Below, piece by piece: positions 40,805 through 51,800 of a stretch of 64,000 nt of DNA. The translations under genes and the position numbers were made by a program. Source of the stretch: Bacteroidota bacterium (GTDB taxonomy: Bacteria; Bacteroidota; Bacteroidia; Chitinophagales; Chitinophagaceae); NCBI GenBank assembly GCA_023424015.1, contig JAFAEM010000006.1, forward strand, positions 248,001 through 312,000. The letters run 5' to 3'. Each line of letters starts with the position of its first letter. Positions within the stretch are counted from its first letter, which is position 1. The notes under the pieces were generated by a model, which had not been told where the DNA came from, did no database searches, and saw nothing but the letters and a program-made list of their open reading frames with translations.

Positions 40805-41416
40805 TCAGTCGGTCAACCCCAGGTGTTGTTGCACCTGTTTATAATCGTTCCAGTCGATGGTCTTCCCTCCGGCTGCGGGACGACCGGCCGTACCTCCTGG
40901 TATGAGGATATAGCGGTATTGAAAATACTTCACCCCGGCATTTTCAAATGTACCCATATTGAAATTGGACGACAGTAAGATCGTTCCTACAAAATAATCC
41001 GGATTGATGATCACCGCTGGTTGGAAGTAGATCGGATCAAAGAACGGAAGCGGAACTACATCAGGATTGTCGGCCGAGCCAAGGTTAAAAAACACTTTTA
41101 TCTCGCCTTTCGATAAAATGGAATCAACGAGCTTGGGCGCGTCAATTTCAGCCGCCAGGCCGAGCGTATCACCATTTGAATTGATATTCCAGCCATAAGC
41201 CACATCCAGCCACGCGGAATAGATCACATTGGCTGTGCCCGGAGCACCAGCGGGACCGGGAGCACCGGGCACACCAGGTGCGCCTGGACTACCAGCAGGA
41301 CCCTGTGGCCCTGCAGGACCCTGGGGCCCCGTGTCGCCATCCTTAGCACAGGAACTCAGTATTACGGTTATGGACAGAAAAAAGATAAAAGGTATCGATG
41401 CGAATTTTAATCTCAT
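40805..41416 (-). CDS. Collagen-like repeat lipoprotein
   Basis: A 203-residue exported protein with a lipoprotein signal (FFLSITVILSSC, acylated Cys about 22). Next come about twelve Gly-X-Y triplets (GDTGPQGPAGPQGPAGSPG and on to about residue 62), then a globular C-terminal domain of about 140 residues (VIYSAWLDVAYGWNINSNGDTLG to DYKQVQQHLGL). Gly-X-Y stretches form trimeric collagen helices in bacteria and phages; here the trimer would form a short stalk tethered to a membrane, probably the cell surface, presenting the globular heads. It is the last leftward gene after the SusCD operon but is separated by 159 bp, so it may have its own promoter. Ligand unknown. Confidence 0.85.
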   Translation of the reverse strand: MRLKFASIPFIFFLSITVILSSCAKDGDTGPQGPAGPQGPAGSPGAPGVPGAPGPAGAPGTANVIYSAWLDVAYGWNINSNGDTLGLAAEIDAPKLVDSILSKGEIKVFFNLGSADNPDVVPLPFFDPIYFQPAVIINPDYFVGTILLSSNFNMGTFENAGVKYFQYRYILIPGGTAGRPAAGGKTIDWNDYKQVQQHLGLTD

Positions 41417-41575
41417 AGCGTTAAATTTTGTATTGATTAAGTTAGATGTTAGCCGGGGTTAATGATATAGGTAAACAATTTGCCTATCTATCAATCAATT
41501 TATGCAAACTTTTGAAATATTCAATTCAGTTCATAAAATAATAAAGCGATAAAACCACATCAATTTTGATCTGTA

Positions 41576-42871
41576 TTAGAATTCCCACGTGATCCATGAT
41601 TTGCCATCGTTTGCACTAACCATATCATAAGTCGTAGCACTTGTTTGTACAAAATAATAGCCGCTTGGGTGATACAGTAATGTCCTGCTTTGACCTGCGG
41701 GACCTGTTGCCGGGTAAGAGCCATAATTGCCCAATTGCAGGAATATCGCACGCCCGTCGGCTGTAAAATTGGGAACAGGTGCTGTACCGTACAGCAATTC
41801 CAGGCTGGTACCAGCTGCATTGATAAAAACAGGGGCAAACAATCCATTGCCCGGATCATACTCAGGCCAGTAGATCAGGTAAAAGTATCTTGGCAGGGTT
41901 TGAATTCCAAAAGCATCATCCACCCCATTTACATGAAAGCCTCTTTGGGAGAACCAATAAGTGTTATTGTTATTGACCGCGTAGTCATGCCATCTCCGGG
42001 GCGCACCAATATCAACTTTAAGTGGTACCACCACCCCGGTGATCGTTGCGGCCACCCCATTGACGGTAAGGCCGATCGTCTGGGTGCCAGCATCCCAGCT
42101 TATATTTTCAAATCCCGTGATGGTTTGCGAGCCAACGGTGAGAGGGGTTGTAAATACGACACCTCCGGCCACATTATAATACCCCGTAGTAAATGATTGA
42201 AGATTGCCACTACCATCGAGCCAGCTAAAAACAAATTGCCGGTTTATGGGATCGATCTTGACATCAAACAATTGCGATCCGATGGTAAGACGTTTAAAAT
42301 AAGTCAGAATATTATTAATGCTTAAGCCTGCGACCAGCTGACCATTGAGATATGCATTCTCCTCCGCGGCTGTCGCTCTTATCAAAGTCAGCCTGCTGCC
42401 GTTTACCCGGCCAACAAGCCGTACGGTATCTGCAGATGCAGAATCAAAATAAAACTCGAAATCTGATAGAAGACCCGCGCCGAAACTTCCACCGTTTACC
42501 GTGGCATCAGGATCGGATAGTACATGCAGGTAAGAATAGGTGTCGAATAAGAGGCTGGGTTGTTGTAAAGCTTTTAAACGGTAACTGCTCTCCTTTAAAG
42601 TAACTGCTGATTCCAGGTCAAAATCCGAAAGCATCGACACACGGTTGGCGTCATTGAACTTGAAGAACAAACCAAACGTTGAGCCGTTGCCATTATTGGT
42701 TCTCAACAAACCTTTCCAGCCGTTGGATGCTCCCGAAAGCTGAGACTGGTAAGCATCCAGTTGTTCTTTTAACCGTTCGTCGGGTGATTTATCAAAAACA
42801 GTTTTATCGTCCTTTTTACACGATGAAAACACCGCAGCAATGACAAAAACAAATATTATATAATTTTTCAT
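41576..42871 (-). CDS. DUF4302 family lipoprotein
   Basis: A 431-residue lipoprotein with signal peptide IIFVFVIAAVFSSC (acylated Cys about 17). The opening FDKSPDERLKEQLDAYQSQLSGASNGWKGLL is typical of DUF4302, a family found in SusCD-type operons of Bacteroidota. The remainder is strand-rich (LVGRVNGSRLTLIRAT; WHDYAVNNNNTYWFSQRGFHVNGVDDAFGI). Probably a surface-exposed ligand-handling accessory protein; no enzyme motif is visible. It follows the HExxH lipoprotein gene with a 28-bp gap. Confidence 0.82.
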   Translation of the reverse strand: MKNYIIFVFVIAAVFSSCKKDDKTVFDKSPDERLKEQLDAYQSQLSGASNGWKGLLRTNNGNGSTFGLFFKFNDANRVSMLSDFDLESAVTLKESSYRLKALQQPSLLFDTYSYLHVLSDPDATVNGGSFGAGLLSDFEFYFDSASADTVRLVGRVNGSRLTLIRATAAEENAYLNGQLVAGLSINNILTYFKRLTIGSQLFDVKIDPINRQFVFSWLDGSGNLQSFTTGYYNVAGGVVFTTPLTVGSQTITGFENISWDAGTQTIGLTVNGVAATITGVVVPLKVDIGAPRRWHDYAVNNNNTYWFSQRGFHVNGVDDAFGIQTLPRYFYLIYWPEYDPGNGLFAPVFINAAGTSLELLYGTAPVPNFTADGRAIFLQLGNYGSYPATGPAGQSRTLLYHPSGYYFVQTSATTYDMVSANDGKSWITWEF

Positions 42872-42899
42872 TTCTGATTTTTTAATAGATCCTCGCCTG

Positions 42900-43814
42900 T
42901 TAATAAAGCAGACTGTTGATGGCGTACCGGCTTCTCAACTGTAAATTATAGAACTCAATATTCCATGCCTGTTTAAAATAGCTTACCACTGCAGCTTCTT
43001 TTTGCCTGAGCCTGGCCCTGGCTTCGGCGGCTGTCGTTCCATTGGCAGTGGTACCGGTATAGTTAATGCTATTCACCCTGTTATCGAACCACTCCCGTCC
43101 ATACACGAGCATAAAAGAGACCATCTCGGCCCAGTCGTCTTCTTTGCCGGAGATCGCATATTGGGAAACAAAACCTTCGTTAAGCGCTTCCTGAGGCGTC
43201 ACATTTGTCCAGTCGGAAGTATAGGAACTTGCACTGGACTCGCTAAACTCCAGGGGGAATTTTACATTTTGATCCAGGATATGCGCAAACTCGTGGTGGA
43301 TCACCCAAAACATACGCAACACGCGGGTGGTATCTGCCAACACATAACCGGGCATTCCTTTCACGCGGAATTCATTGAGTTCATATAAGACAACTTTGCG
43401 TCCACCTTCAGCGGTACCAAGAGTAATTGAACCATCGCTGTTATACGAAGGACTGCCCACGAGTGTAAAAAACTTTGGGCTGATCTGTTTAAAGAAAAGC
43501 AGCCCTGCTTCATCTACATAGGGCTGTATCCAACCGCGCCTAATTGAACTTAAGGTGGGTATCACTTTTTCTTCCTTTGGTGGTACCAGTATCCTGTTTA
43601 AAGGAAGCTCGGACTGGTCCCATTTATACTTGGCAGTAATATTATAAGGTGTCGTCAGCGAGTCTACTATCCATTTATCAATGGCAGTAGGCGTCCAGGT
43701 ATCACCCCCGAGGCCGGGAATATTATCCACGTTGCCCAGTTCTTCTTCCCTTTCACAGGAAACCAGGACCAGGGCAAGGGATACTGCGGTTATGATTATT
43801 CTTAACGATTTCAT
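42900..43814 (-). CDS. Substrate-import-associated zinc metallohydrolase lipoprotein
   Basis: A 304-residue lipoprotein (signal IIITAVSLALVLVSC, Cys about 20). The zinc motif HHEFAHILDQ gives HExxH at about residue 170, with the third ligand region further on. The region EALNEGFVSQYAISGKEDDWAEMVSFMLVYG is conserved in the metallopeptidase-like family encoded in SusCD operons with TonB receptors (TIGR04549 type, from memory). Whether it cuts peptides or another bond is unknown. It lies 24 bp after susD and 28 bp before the DUF4302 gene, so it belongs to the operon. Confidence 0.87.
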   Translation of the reverse strand: MKSLRIIITAVSLALVLVSCEREEELGNVDNIPGLGGDTWTPTAIDKWIVDSLTTPYNITAKYKWDQSELPLNRILVPPKEEKVIPTLSSIRRGWIQPYVDEAGLLFFKQISPKFFTLVGSPSYNSDGSITLGTAEGGRKVVLYELNEFRVKGMPGYVLADTTRVLRMFWVIHHEFAHILDQNVKFPLEFSESSASSYTSDWTNVTPQEALNEGFVSQYAISGKEDDWAEMVSFMLVYGREWFDNRVNSINYTGTTANGTTAAEARARLRQKEAAVVSYFKQAWNIEFYNLQLRSRYAINSLLY

Positions 43815-43838
43815 GTCAGTCTTACTGTTTAGTAGTTT

Positions 43839-45311
43839 TTATCTTGGGTTTGGTTCCAGTCCGGCAAGTGATGTAGAGGCTGGTATCTGTAATACTTTTC
43901 TCGGGTCATCAGGCTCAAGTCGGGCAAGTTCTGTCACATTTCCGGCGAGATCCGGTGAAGTGGCATGCACCACCGGCATCTTATACCGCAGGATATCAAA
44001 CCAGCGCATTCCTTCATGAATAAACTCGGCCCGCTTATAATACAGGATCGCCTGTATTAGTCCATCCCTGATATTGGCAGTGCCAAAAACGGTATTGATC
44101 CGGCCCTGTGTAATCGTATGTGTCGCAGGTGAATAATTGATGACCCTTTTGCTGGCATAGGTATTTAGATCCGCAATAGCTGCGGTGAAATTATTGGTAT
44201 AGGTGTAAGCCTCAGCGCGGTTAAACAAAACTTCCTCTACCGTAAATAGTGGAACCATTACATATGGAAATCCAATATCGGCGTTTACAGAAGCCCTGAC
44301 AAAATACTCATCGATCTTTGGTATCAATTGGTTCTCACCAAGCGAGTATAGAGAAAACGCTAGGTTGCCTCCGGTCAAAGGATCAGGCCTCGGAATGATC
44401 TGGCTTATCTTATTAGCATCAACCCCATATCGATTGGTATAATAGTAGCGCGACCATACTGATGGTGTTTCGACCAAAAGCAGGTTAGCAGTTTCGGTTG
44501 ACCTGGCATAGATCTTAAATAATTCAAATACATCGGTAATGTCGCGGTAGGTCGTGTTCCACTGCCTCAGGTTTGCCGCGAAATTATTGCCAGGCACCGC
44601 GAGGTTGGCGTATTGTATCACTTTCTCGTAATCTCTTTTGAAAAGATAAAAACGGGTGGCAAATGCATAGGCGGCAGACTTATTAAAATGATACTTCGGC
44701 ACTTTGTATACCTTGTCTTCTATCAACGGTATACCTTCCAGCAGATCCTTTTCGATCATATCGTATGTGTACTGCACCGTATTTCTTTCGTATTGCCTGA
44801 TAAAAACATTTTCAGGTTCTGTTACATACGGAATGCCCGGTGAAGACGCCGCTGTAGTAGGGTCATAAAATTTGGAGAAGAAGTTTACCAGCATAAAATG
44901 CGCATAAGCCCTTGCCACCAGGGCCTCTCCACGCTGGGGAATATAATCATTGGGATTCCCGGCTTTGCTGATCGCCTCCAGAGCCTGGTTGGCTGATGCG
45001 ATGGCCGCATAACATGCATACCAGTAAAACTCTGGTGAATCCTGCTGGTTTTCCCTGCTGTCTTCGAAATAGAACGGATCGTGGATCACGTTGTCACTCC
45101 CGCCGACACCCAGGTCTGCCACATTATCCGACATCGTTTCTGCAAACGCCTGGTAATTACCCTGCGGATATGCGGTACCCAAAAGTTGCGAAACTTTTTC
45201 CGGTGTATTGATACTGGCGCGGTTGTCAGGTTCTTTTTCCAGATATTTTTTACACCCCGGTGTTGCTGCGATCAACAGGCAGCACCCAATATATAAAAGA
45301 GATTGTTTCAT
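43839..45311 (-). CDS. SusD/RagB-family nutrient-binding lipoprotein
   Basis: A 490-residue outer-membrane lipoprotein. Signal peptide LLYIGCCLLIAATPGC with acylated Cys about 20. The N-terminal KKYLEKEPDN and helical TPR-like parts (ALVARAYAHFMLVNFFSKFYD; NKSAAYAFATRFYLFKRDYEKVIQYAN) and the C-terminal EEVLFNRAEAYTYTNNFTAAIADLN and YYKRAEFIHEGMRWFDILRY are typical SusD. It would cap the SusC barrel and capture the ligand. The ATG of MKQSLLY (45311) is ten bp after the susC stop, so they are translated from one message. Confidence 0.94.
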   Translation of the reverse strand: MKQSLLYIGCCLLIAATPGCKKYLEKEPDNRASINTPEKVSQLLGTAYPQGNYQAFAETMSDNVADLGVGGSDNVIHDPFYFEDSRENQQDSPEFYWYACYAAIASANQALEAISKAGNPNDYIPQRGEALVARAYAHFMLVNFFSKFYDPTTAASSPGIPYVTEPENVFIRQYERNTVQYTYDMIEKDLLEGIPLIEDKVYKVPKYHFNKSAAYAFATRFYLFKRDYEKVIQYANLAVPGNNFAANLRQWNTTYRDITDVFELFKIYARSTETANLLLVETPSVWSRYYYTNRYGVDANKISQIIPRPDPLTGGNLAFSLYSLGENQLIPKIDEYFVRASVNADIGFPYVMVPLFTVEEVLFNRAEAYTYTNNFTAAIADLNTYASKRVINYSPATHTITQGRINTVFGTANIRDGLIQAILYYKRAEFIHEGMRWFDILRYKMPVVHATSPDLAGNVTELARLEPDDPRKVLQIPASTSLAGLEPNPR

Positions 45312-45321
45312 ATTGTACAAT

Positions 45322-48300
45322 TTATAATCCGGCTTTTATTGATAAAGTAAATTGTTTCTGGATGGGCTGAGCCACACCGCCTGTATTGAAAAATTCCGGG
45401 TCCTGACCTTTTAATTTCGGATCGGAATAAATCAGCCAGGGGTTGGTTGATACCGCGGTTAACGAAAGTGAGTTCAAACCGATCTTATCCAGCAGCCTAC
45501 GGTCGAAATTATAAGTAAGCGACACTGTCTTCAACCTGACAAAACCGCCATCGGCGACACGTTCGGTGGAATAATTGTAATTATTGTAGGGTGAAGCGCC
45601 GGTACCCGCCACAAGGTAACGTTGATACGCATCTAAAATGGAAGGCACATTCGTAATTAATTCATCGCCCGGCATCTCCCAGCGGTCCAGAAATTCCTTA
45701 GGCATGGCATCGAAATCGGAATAAGCGGTTTTGAATGCAGGATACAACCTGATCTTGTTGCCCGCCTGGTAGGTGAGGAAAATATTTAATGAAAACGACC
45801 TGTAGTTAAACGTGTTGGAAAATCCACCTGTAAACTTCGGATCAACAGGCCCTTCAAATACAAGGTTAGAAATGCCTTCATCCTGCAGGTATACATCCGG
45901 GCTCACCTCTCCCTTTTCATTGATAAAAGTGGGGATACCAGTTTCATGACTCAAACCACTATATTTTATCGAAAACAAACTGTTGACCGGGTAACCTACT
46001 GTATTGCCGCCTTCGGCTTTTACCAGATCAAATATGATCGGCTCATTCCTGGCATTGGTGATCTTGGTAGTATTATATCCAAAGGTCATATTGCTTCTCC
46101 ATGACCAATCAGTTTTGCGGATTATCGTTCCACCGATAACGGCTTCTGCGCCCTGTGCTTCCATGTCGGCATAGTTGGCCGCTTTTATCGCTTCACCGCC
46201 AATACCTCCTGTCTTGATCAGACTGATCAGGTCAAAGCTTTTACGCTGGTAGACATCGATACTCAGGTTCAGCCGTCCTTTAAACAGACCGGCATCCACA
46301 CCCAGGTTGGTCTGGTAATTTTTCTCCCAGGTAAGGTCGGAGTTTTCCAGGTTGGCGATCTGGATCACAGATTCCCGCTCTGTAGGGAAAGTGCGATTGG
46401 TGGTCAGACTTCTCAATACCACACCCGAATTGGTAGCGGGACCAAGGCTTGCCGTAAGACCGTAGCTCGCTCTTAGTTTCAGGTAGTCGATCCAGTTCAC
46501 ATCATACAGGAAATTTTCCTCTTCCATATTCCAGGCACCACCAAAGCTCCAGGTCGGAAGCCATCTTGCATCGGGTGAAGACCCCAGGCGGTTAGATCCA
46601 TCATAACGCACGGTGCCATAAAAATTATATTTTTTGTCAAACGTGTACTGACCGTTGAGATAGAAAGCGGCAAAGCGATCAAATTCTTTGCCCATACCAT
46701 AATATACGAAGTTGGACTCGATGGTTTGTTTGAGTATTCGGTAGTCCACAAATGGTATTCCACCATTCTCATACTGATAACCGTACCCGGTGTTGGTAAA
46801 ATTTTGCCGGTCGGCAGATTTCACCTGCTGACCCAAAAGAATATTGACGGTATGCCGGTCAGCGAAAGTATTGACATAGTTCAGACTGTTCCTGATATCA
46901 AAGGAAAGCAGTTTGTCTTCGGTCCGGTTATAAAAACCACCATAGGGCAATACCACCACGGGTGGCGCCGCAGGATTGTCGGGATCAGTGTACAGGAACT
47001 TGTTGTTCGAAGCAATTGTCGCATTATCGTTGGCACGATAAGCATTGGCCATATTTGCGTTTTCAGTGATCTGGTGTTCACGGGTGGATTTTACATAACG
47101 CACCGCACCGATAAACTCATAGCGCAGGTTTTTATTAAATCGATATCCCAGTTCACCCTGCAGTTTCAAATCCATCACATCAATATCCAGGGTATTGTTG
47201 TCGAGTTCATCAATGATATTAAAAGGAGCAAAGTTTCTCCGGAAATATTCCAGGTTATTATTCTCGTCGTATGCCGTTAAGGTGCGGCTGGTATTTAAAG
47301 CATAGCTGAAAGGATTGATATCGAAATCGCGGTCAAACTGTCCCGACACGGGATTACTTACACGGCCCAGTGCGCCGGGTGCTTTTTGCTGGCGTACCGA
47401 ACCTACGGTCAGAAAACCCCCAGTTAGTTTATCAGAAAAATTATAGGTATTCCTGAAGTTTAGTGTATAACGTTTTACATTGTCTGCAATGGTCCATCCG
47501 TTATCGCTATAAAAACTGGTAGAAAAAAAGGTTTGTGATTTCTCGGTACCACTGGAAATGCTAAGCGAATGTTCCTGCACCAGCGAATTACGGAATAAGA
47601 TATCAAACCAGTCGGTATTGGCCAGTGCATATTTCTTCAGGTATGCCGCTTTAGCTTCCGGCGTATTGGCCAGGGCAAAATTGCCGTTGGCATCGGGTGT
47701 ATTGATAAGGTCAAACATTTTCCCATACACTCCATAATCCGGACCGCTTAAAATATCTGAATTCAGGATACCCTTTCTTTCCAGTTCACCCAACACTGAC
47801 ATTTGATGCGCTGAGTTCATGATATTGTATTCGGGATAACGCGGTTTCAATTGTGTGCTGAAATTCCCGGTATAGGAAATCGCCAGACGTCCTGAACGCC
47901 CCTTCTTGGTGGTGATCACCACCACGCCATTCATTGCTCTTGCTCCATATAAGGCTGTTGCTGCAGCGTCTTTAAGAATATCAAAAGATTCGATATCGTT
48001 GGCATTGATACCTGCAACAGAAGAGCCCAGCAGGGTTGTGGGGTCACCGCTCGACAACTGGTCGTTTGATATATTGATGATGTCCTCCAGCACTACACCA
48101 TCCACCACCCAAAGGGGTTTATTATCGCCATTAATAGAGGTAGCGCCGCGGATTCTTACTTTAGGCGCACTTCCAAATGTACTGGATACGTTTTGTACAG
48201 ATACACCGGCGGCGCGGCCTTCCAACATGCGGCTCACGTCAGCCACACCGTCGATCTTAACATCCTCAGCTCTAAGTGTGACGGCTGCACCGGTAAACTT

Positions 48301-48702
48301 CTTTTTATCTATTCGCTGAAACCCCGTTACGACCACATCCTGCAGACTGGTCACGTCTACCCGCATGGTGAGGTTGATGAAGGTTTGTCCCGAATTGAGC
48401 GTTAATTCTTCTGTTAGTAAACCGATATTGCTAAAAACCAGGGTGGCTGCTGACGGAACGCCACTTAACGAAAATTCTCCCACCTGGTTGGTGGTCGTGC
48501 CCGTGGCAGAGTTTTTCAATGTTACAGAAACACCCGACAGGGGCGCACCAAGGCTGTCGACAACCTTTCCACGTATAGTGTTGGTTTGTGCGTGCACTGT
48601 TGTTGATGAGAAAATAAAAAGAATAAGGCAGTTCATCAATAGGAATGTTAACCTGAAGTTTCTACCCTGAACACCCGGGCGTCTCATCGCTTTTTTTGTC
48701 AT
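45322..48702 (-). CDS. SusC/RagA-family TonB-linked outer membrane receptor
   Basis: A 1126-residue receptor. A long charged N-terminus (MTKKAMRRPGVQGRNFR) precedes the signal core (LTFLLMNCLILFIFSSTTVHAQ, about 18-39). A carboxypeptidase-like domain follows (NTIRGKVVDSLGAPLSGVSVTLK), then the TonB-interacting and plug region (VVVTGFQRIDKKKFTGAAVTLRAEDV; RGATSINGDNKPLWVVDGVVLED; AATALYGARAMNGVVVITTKKGR) and a barrel ending KQFTLSIKAGL. The ATG at 48702 is chosen over a TTG two codons earlier. It is first in the operon susC, susD, HExxH lipoprotein, DUF4302 lipoprotein. A hairpin separates it from the subtilase gene. Its substrate is unknown; the peptidase-like partner hints at peptides or a peptide-bound metal. 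Confidence 0.95.
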   Translation of the reverse strand: MTKKAMRRPGVQGRNFRLTFLLMNCLILFIFSSTTVHAQTNTIRGKVVDSLGAPLSGVSVTLKNSATGTTTNQVGEFSLSGVPSAATLVFSNIGLLTEELTLNSGQTFINLTMRVDVTSLQDVVVTGFQRIDKKKFTGAAVTLRAEDVKIDGVADVSRMLEGRAAGVSVQNVSSTFGSAPKVRIRGATSINGDNKPLWVVDGVVLEDIINISNDQLSSGDPTTLLGSSVAGINANDIESFDILKDAAATALYGARAMNGVVVITTKKGRSGRLAISYTGNFSTQLKPRYPEYNIMNSAHQMSVLGELERKGILNSDILSGPDYGVYGKMFDLINTPDANGNFALANTPEAKAAYLKKYALANTDWFDILFRNSLVQEHSLSISSGTEKSQTFFSTSFYSDNGWTIADNVKRYTLNFRNTYNFSDKLTGGFLTVGSVRQQKAPGALGRVSNPVSGQFDRDFDINPFSYALNTSRTLTAYDENNNLEYFRRNFAPFNIIDELDNNTLDIDVMDLKLQGELGYRFNKNLRYEFIGAVRYVKSTREHQITENANMANAYRANDNATIASNNKFLYTDPDNPAAPPVVVLPYGGFYNRTEDKLLSFDIRNSLNYVNTFADRHTVNILLGQQVKSADRQNFTNTGYGYQYENGGIPFVDYRILKQTIESNFVYYGMGKEFDRFAAFYLNGQYTFDKKYNFYGTVRYDGSNRLGSSPDARWLPTWSFGGAWNMEEENFLYDVNWIDYLKLRASYGLTASLGPATNSGVVLRSLTTNRTFPTERESVIQIANLENSDLTWEKNYQTNLGVDAGLFKGRLNLSIDVYQRKSFDLISLIKTGGIGGEAIKAANYADMEAQGAEAVIGGTIIRKTDWSWRSNMTFGYNTTKITNARNEPIIFDLVKAEGGNTVGYPVNSLFSIKYSGLSHETGIPTFINEKGEVSPDVYLQDEGISNLVFEGPVDPKFTGGFSNTFNYRSFSLNIFLTYQAGNKIRLYPAFKTAYSDFDAMPKEFLDRWEMPGDELITNVPSILDAYQRYLVAGTGASPYNNYNYSTERVADGGFVRLKTVSLTYNFDRRLLDKIGLNSLSLTAVSTNPWLIYSDPKLKGQDPEFFNTGGVAQPIQKQFTLSIKAGL

Positions 48703-48802
48703 ACCCAACTTTTAGTTTTGATATTATATTGTCAGTTTTCTTTTCTTCATTACACATATCGATAACAGACAGCTACTTATAGAGGAGAGAATAAACAATA
48801 AA

Positions 48803-48833
48803 AATGCTGCACCGCTCAACACGGTAAAACGCA
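48803..48833 (-). terminator. Possible terminator after the subtilase gene
   Basis: On the minus strand an imperfect hairpin (ATGC ... ACCG / CGGT ... GCAT with an internal loop) is followed by ATTTTTATTG. It lies about 32 bp after the stop. Confidence 0.45.
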
Positions 48834-48864
48834 TTTCCTACTATTTCCCCGCCTCATTAAGCCT

Positions 48865-51800
48865 TTACTGCTTTAAAAGCCTGAATAATTGTCTTTTTTC
48901 ATTTACCGTAACTTCCAGCAGGTAAAGACCCGATGCATATTGTGGGCCTTCCAGTTCCACCACCAGTTTCTGAACAAAAGCACTGGCAACTGACTGGATA
49001 TGTTTCACCATGCGTCCATTGATATCATATACTTTCAACTGCACAGGTTCACCCTGGTTGGCCTGGAATACAAAATTGAACACCCCACCGGATGGATTAG
49101 GGTATACCTGCCATCTGATCTCATCATCAAACACAACGGAACGAACCGGCGAATAGGTAAACTGACCATCCAGGTCAATAATCTTCAGGCGATAATAACG
49201 TACACCCTGCTTAAGGGCTTCTGCGTCCGTAAAGCTATAATGCTGTTCGGCAGTAGTAGTCCCGCTACTATTTACAGAACCTATCCTCACAAAATTATTT
49301 TGATTAAAGGCATCATTTCCACGTGCCAGCTCAATTTCAAACCGGTCTGTATTGATTTCAGATGCTGTTGACCAATTGAGAAGCGCATCACCCTGGTCGT
49401 TTTTTCTCACAACAAAATTTATTAGCTCTACGGGTAGCGGTTGGTCAAGCGTTGGACCTCCATTATTTAACCAAAACTCAGAAAAATCAAGCACCCTGAA
49501 CTCCGCATAATAACCCTTATCGAATGGAACCTTTTTCACGTTGGCTGGCAGGATAAATGAATAGCCGCCTCCTGTATTGTCAGCCAGCTCACCATTTTCC
49601 AGGGCGTCATTGGTATGACTGTATTTTGTGACACCCAATTCATACGCGGAAGCCGGTTTGCTACAGGTACCACATCCTGTCGCACTGATCAATGCTTCTG
49701 TTTCTGTATCGAGGAAATAGAATCTTACTATGGCGGAATCGGCCAGGCTGGTATTGGCTGGTTTGATAGTGATATTGCGGTTGTGATAATATTGCCCTGA
49801 ATTGGTCCGTACGGCACCAGTATGTATGAAAGCCTGCACATCAGTATTCCCCATGTTCTGGCCATTGGGATGAACAGAGGCAATGATCTTTCCGTCTGCA
49901 ACAAAATCGATCCAGTTATTTCCTGACAGGTTGGCCTGGTTCACTACATCGCTGGTGAATGGCGGTCCATCGTAAATACTGTATACGCTGTCATAAATAT
50001 GGATATCATCGATAGCGATGCCTTCACGGGTAACAAAAGGATCTGACTCCATCACAAATCTTAACCTGAGCCTGTTCAATCCGGAAGGCAATGGAATGCT
50101 TGCCACATGCCAGCGGGTGTAGTCCTCCACGCTCCATACTGCATTACCCGCAAAGTTGCGGTTGTACCAATTGGTGCCCTCACCATTTGTTCCAAGTTTT
50201 GTCCATGTTTTGCCGTCGGCGGAGTATTCTATGTAAGCGGCATCGCAAAGCGTGGTTACGCAATCTTCGATATCCAGCGCCACACTAAAGCTCAGCATGG
50301 GGTTAGATAACCCGGTAATATCAAAGCAGGGAGAAACCAGGAATGACTTTTCAAGATTGTTGTGATGCCCGCCCAAACTTGTCTTCCAGGCCTGTGTACC
50401 GCTGGCTGCTTTGTTTATTTGTGGCGACGAAGGTGTGCCGTATTGCCATGATACGCGTTTTCCTTCGGTATGCCATCCGCCTTCGTCCAGTTCAAAGTCC
50501 TGCAAATAAGGGAAACTTGTTACCAGAGGCGCGTTGTAGATCGTGATTTGCGTAGTATCATTATCATGGAAGGAATCGGAACCGAGGTCAACCCACACTT
50601 TCACGTTATGATAGCCGGGCGCAGAAAGATCCGCGGTAGCCGCGAAAGTATAGGACACCGTAGTTTTGCCAGGTATCGATGGGATTATTTCAGTGATAAC
50701 CGCACCACCATCGACCTGGAGATTAATGGGTATCGTATTAATTGTAGCACCAACGGCATTTCGTACTGTCACCCGCACAGGTACCAGGTTGCTCAGGTCG
50801 CAACTGGCGGTCGTCGGCGTGTCAATACTGATCATTTGTATATCATTCGCTACACGATAAAGCCTTACATCGTCAAATGTATACCCCGAACCATTTTCAT
50901 TATCAGTTGCGTTTAGCTGCCCCCATTGACCCCACCGCACCTGGAAGCTTGATGAGAATGCCTGCGGCGGTCCGGCAGCGTCGAGAATATTATTGAGCTC
51001 AATGCTGGGAGAGCGTTTAAATATACCCGCGTCAGCCTGGTCGGTATAGAGATCATATACCTCGATCCAGGGATCCTGATCGCTACCCCGAATCCATACC
51101 TTATTTGCAGGGTGTGAAAACTGGCCGTGATGTTTGTAAAGGAAATCAAGCCTGATATCATCCACGGCCGTGTTATAACCCTGCAGATTAAAAGTACCGG
51201 TAAGTGAATCCGTATTACCCGCGGCCGTATAATGCGATACATCCACCGTTAAGGCCTTCGACCCCGATGATGCGATACCTGTATTGATAAAACTGCGCAC
51301 CTGGCCAAATGCCGTAGTAGCGTTGAAATCATACCGGTCAAGACCAGGAAGCCCCATTTGCTGACCAGTAATTTCGAATACCGGGGCCGATTCCATATCG
51401 TCGATAAAATCTGTGGTAAGATCAATAAATGGATTATCCAGTTGTCTGAATTTCTTACTCATCGTATCATTCTGCTGGAATGGATCGCTGGCGTAGGACA
51501 CATAAACTTTCAGATCATAATCACCTACGGCCGACAAATCAACTGGCGCCGCGAATGTATGGTTGTAAGAAGCCCTATTGCCAATACTTGCTGGAGCAAT
51601 CAATTCAACTACGGGAGCATTGTTGTTGAGAATATAAGCCACCTGGATATTTCCGCTTGTACTTGCGTTGTCGAGATTTTCAATTCGTACGGTAACGGGA
51701 ACATTATTCGGCAATTCAGTAGATGTAAACCTTCTGCCATTCGAAACCGGTGAAATGATCGCATCAACTTTCAGATCATTGTCGGAAACAGTTCCGCTGC

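Noticed and set aside
41229..41462. Gly/Pro-rich plus-strand frame opposite the collagen-like gene (PGAPGTPGAPGLPAGPCGPAG)
   Set aside because: It is the reverse complement of the Gly-X-Y repeat, which reads as a similar repeat on the other strand. The minus-strand frame has the lipoprotein signal and the globular domain.
46726..47280. A 184-codon plus-strand frame opposite the second SusC gene
   Set aside because: Shadow of the receptor gene; no independent support.
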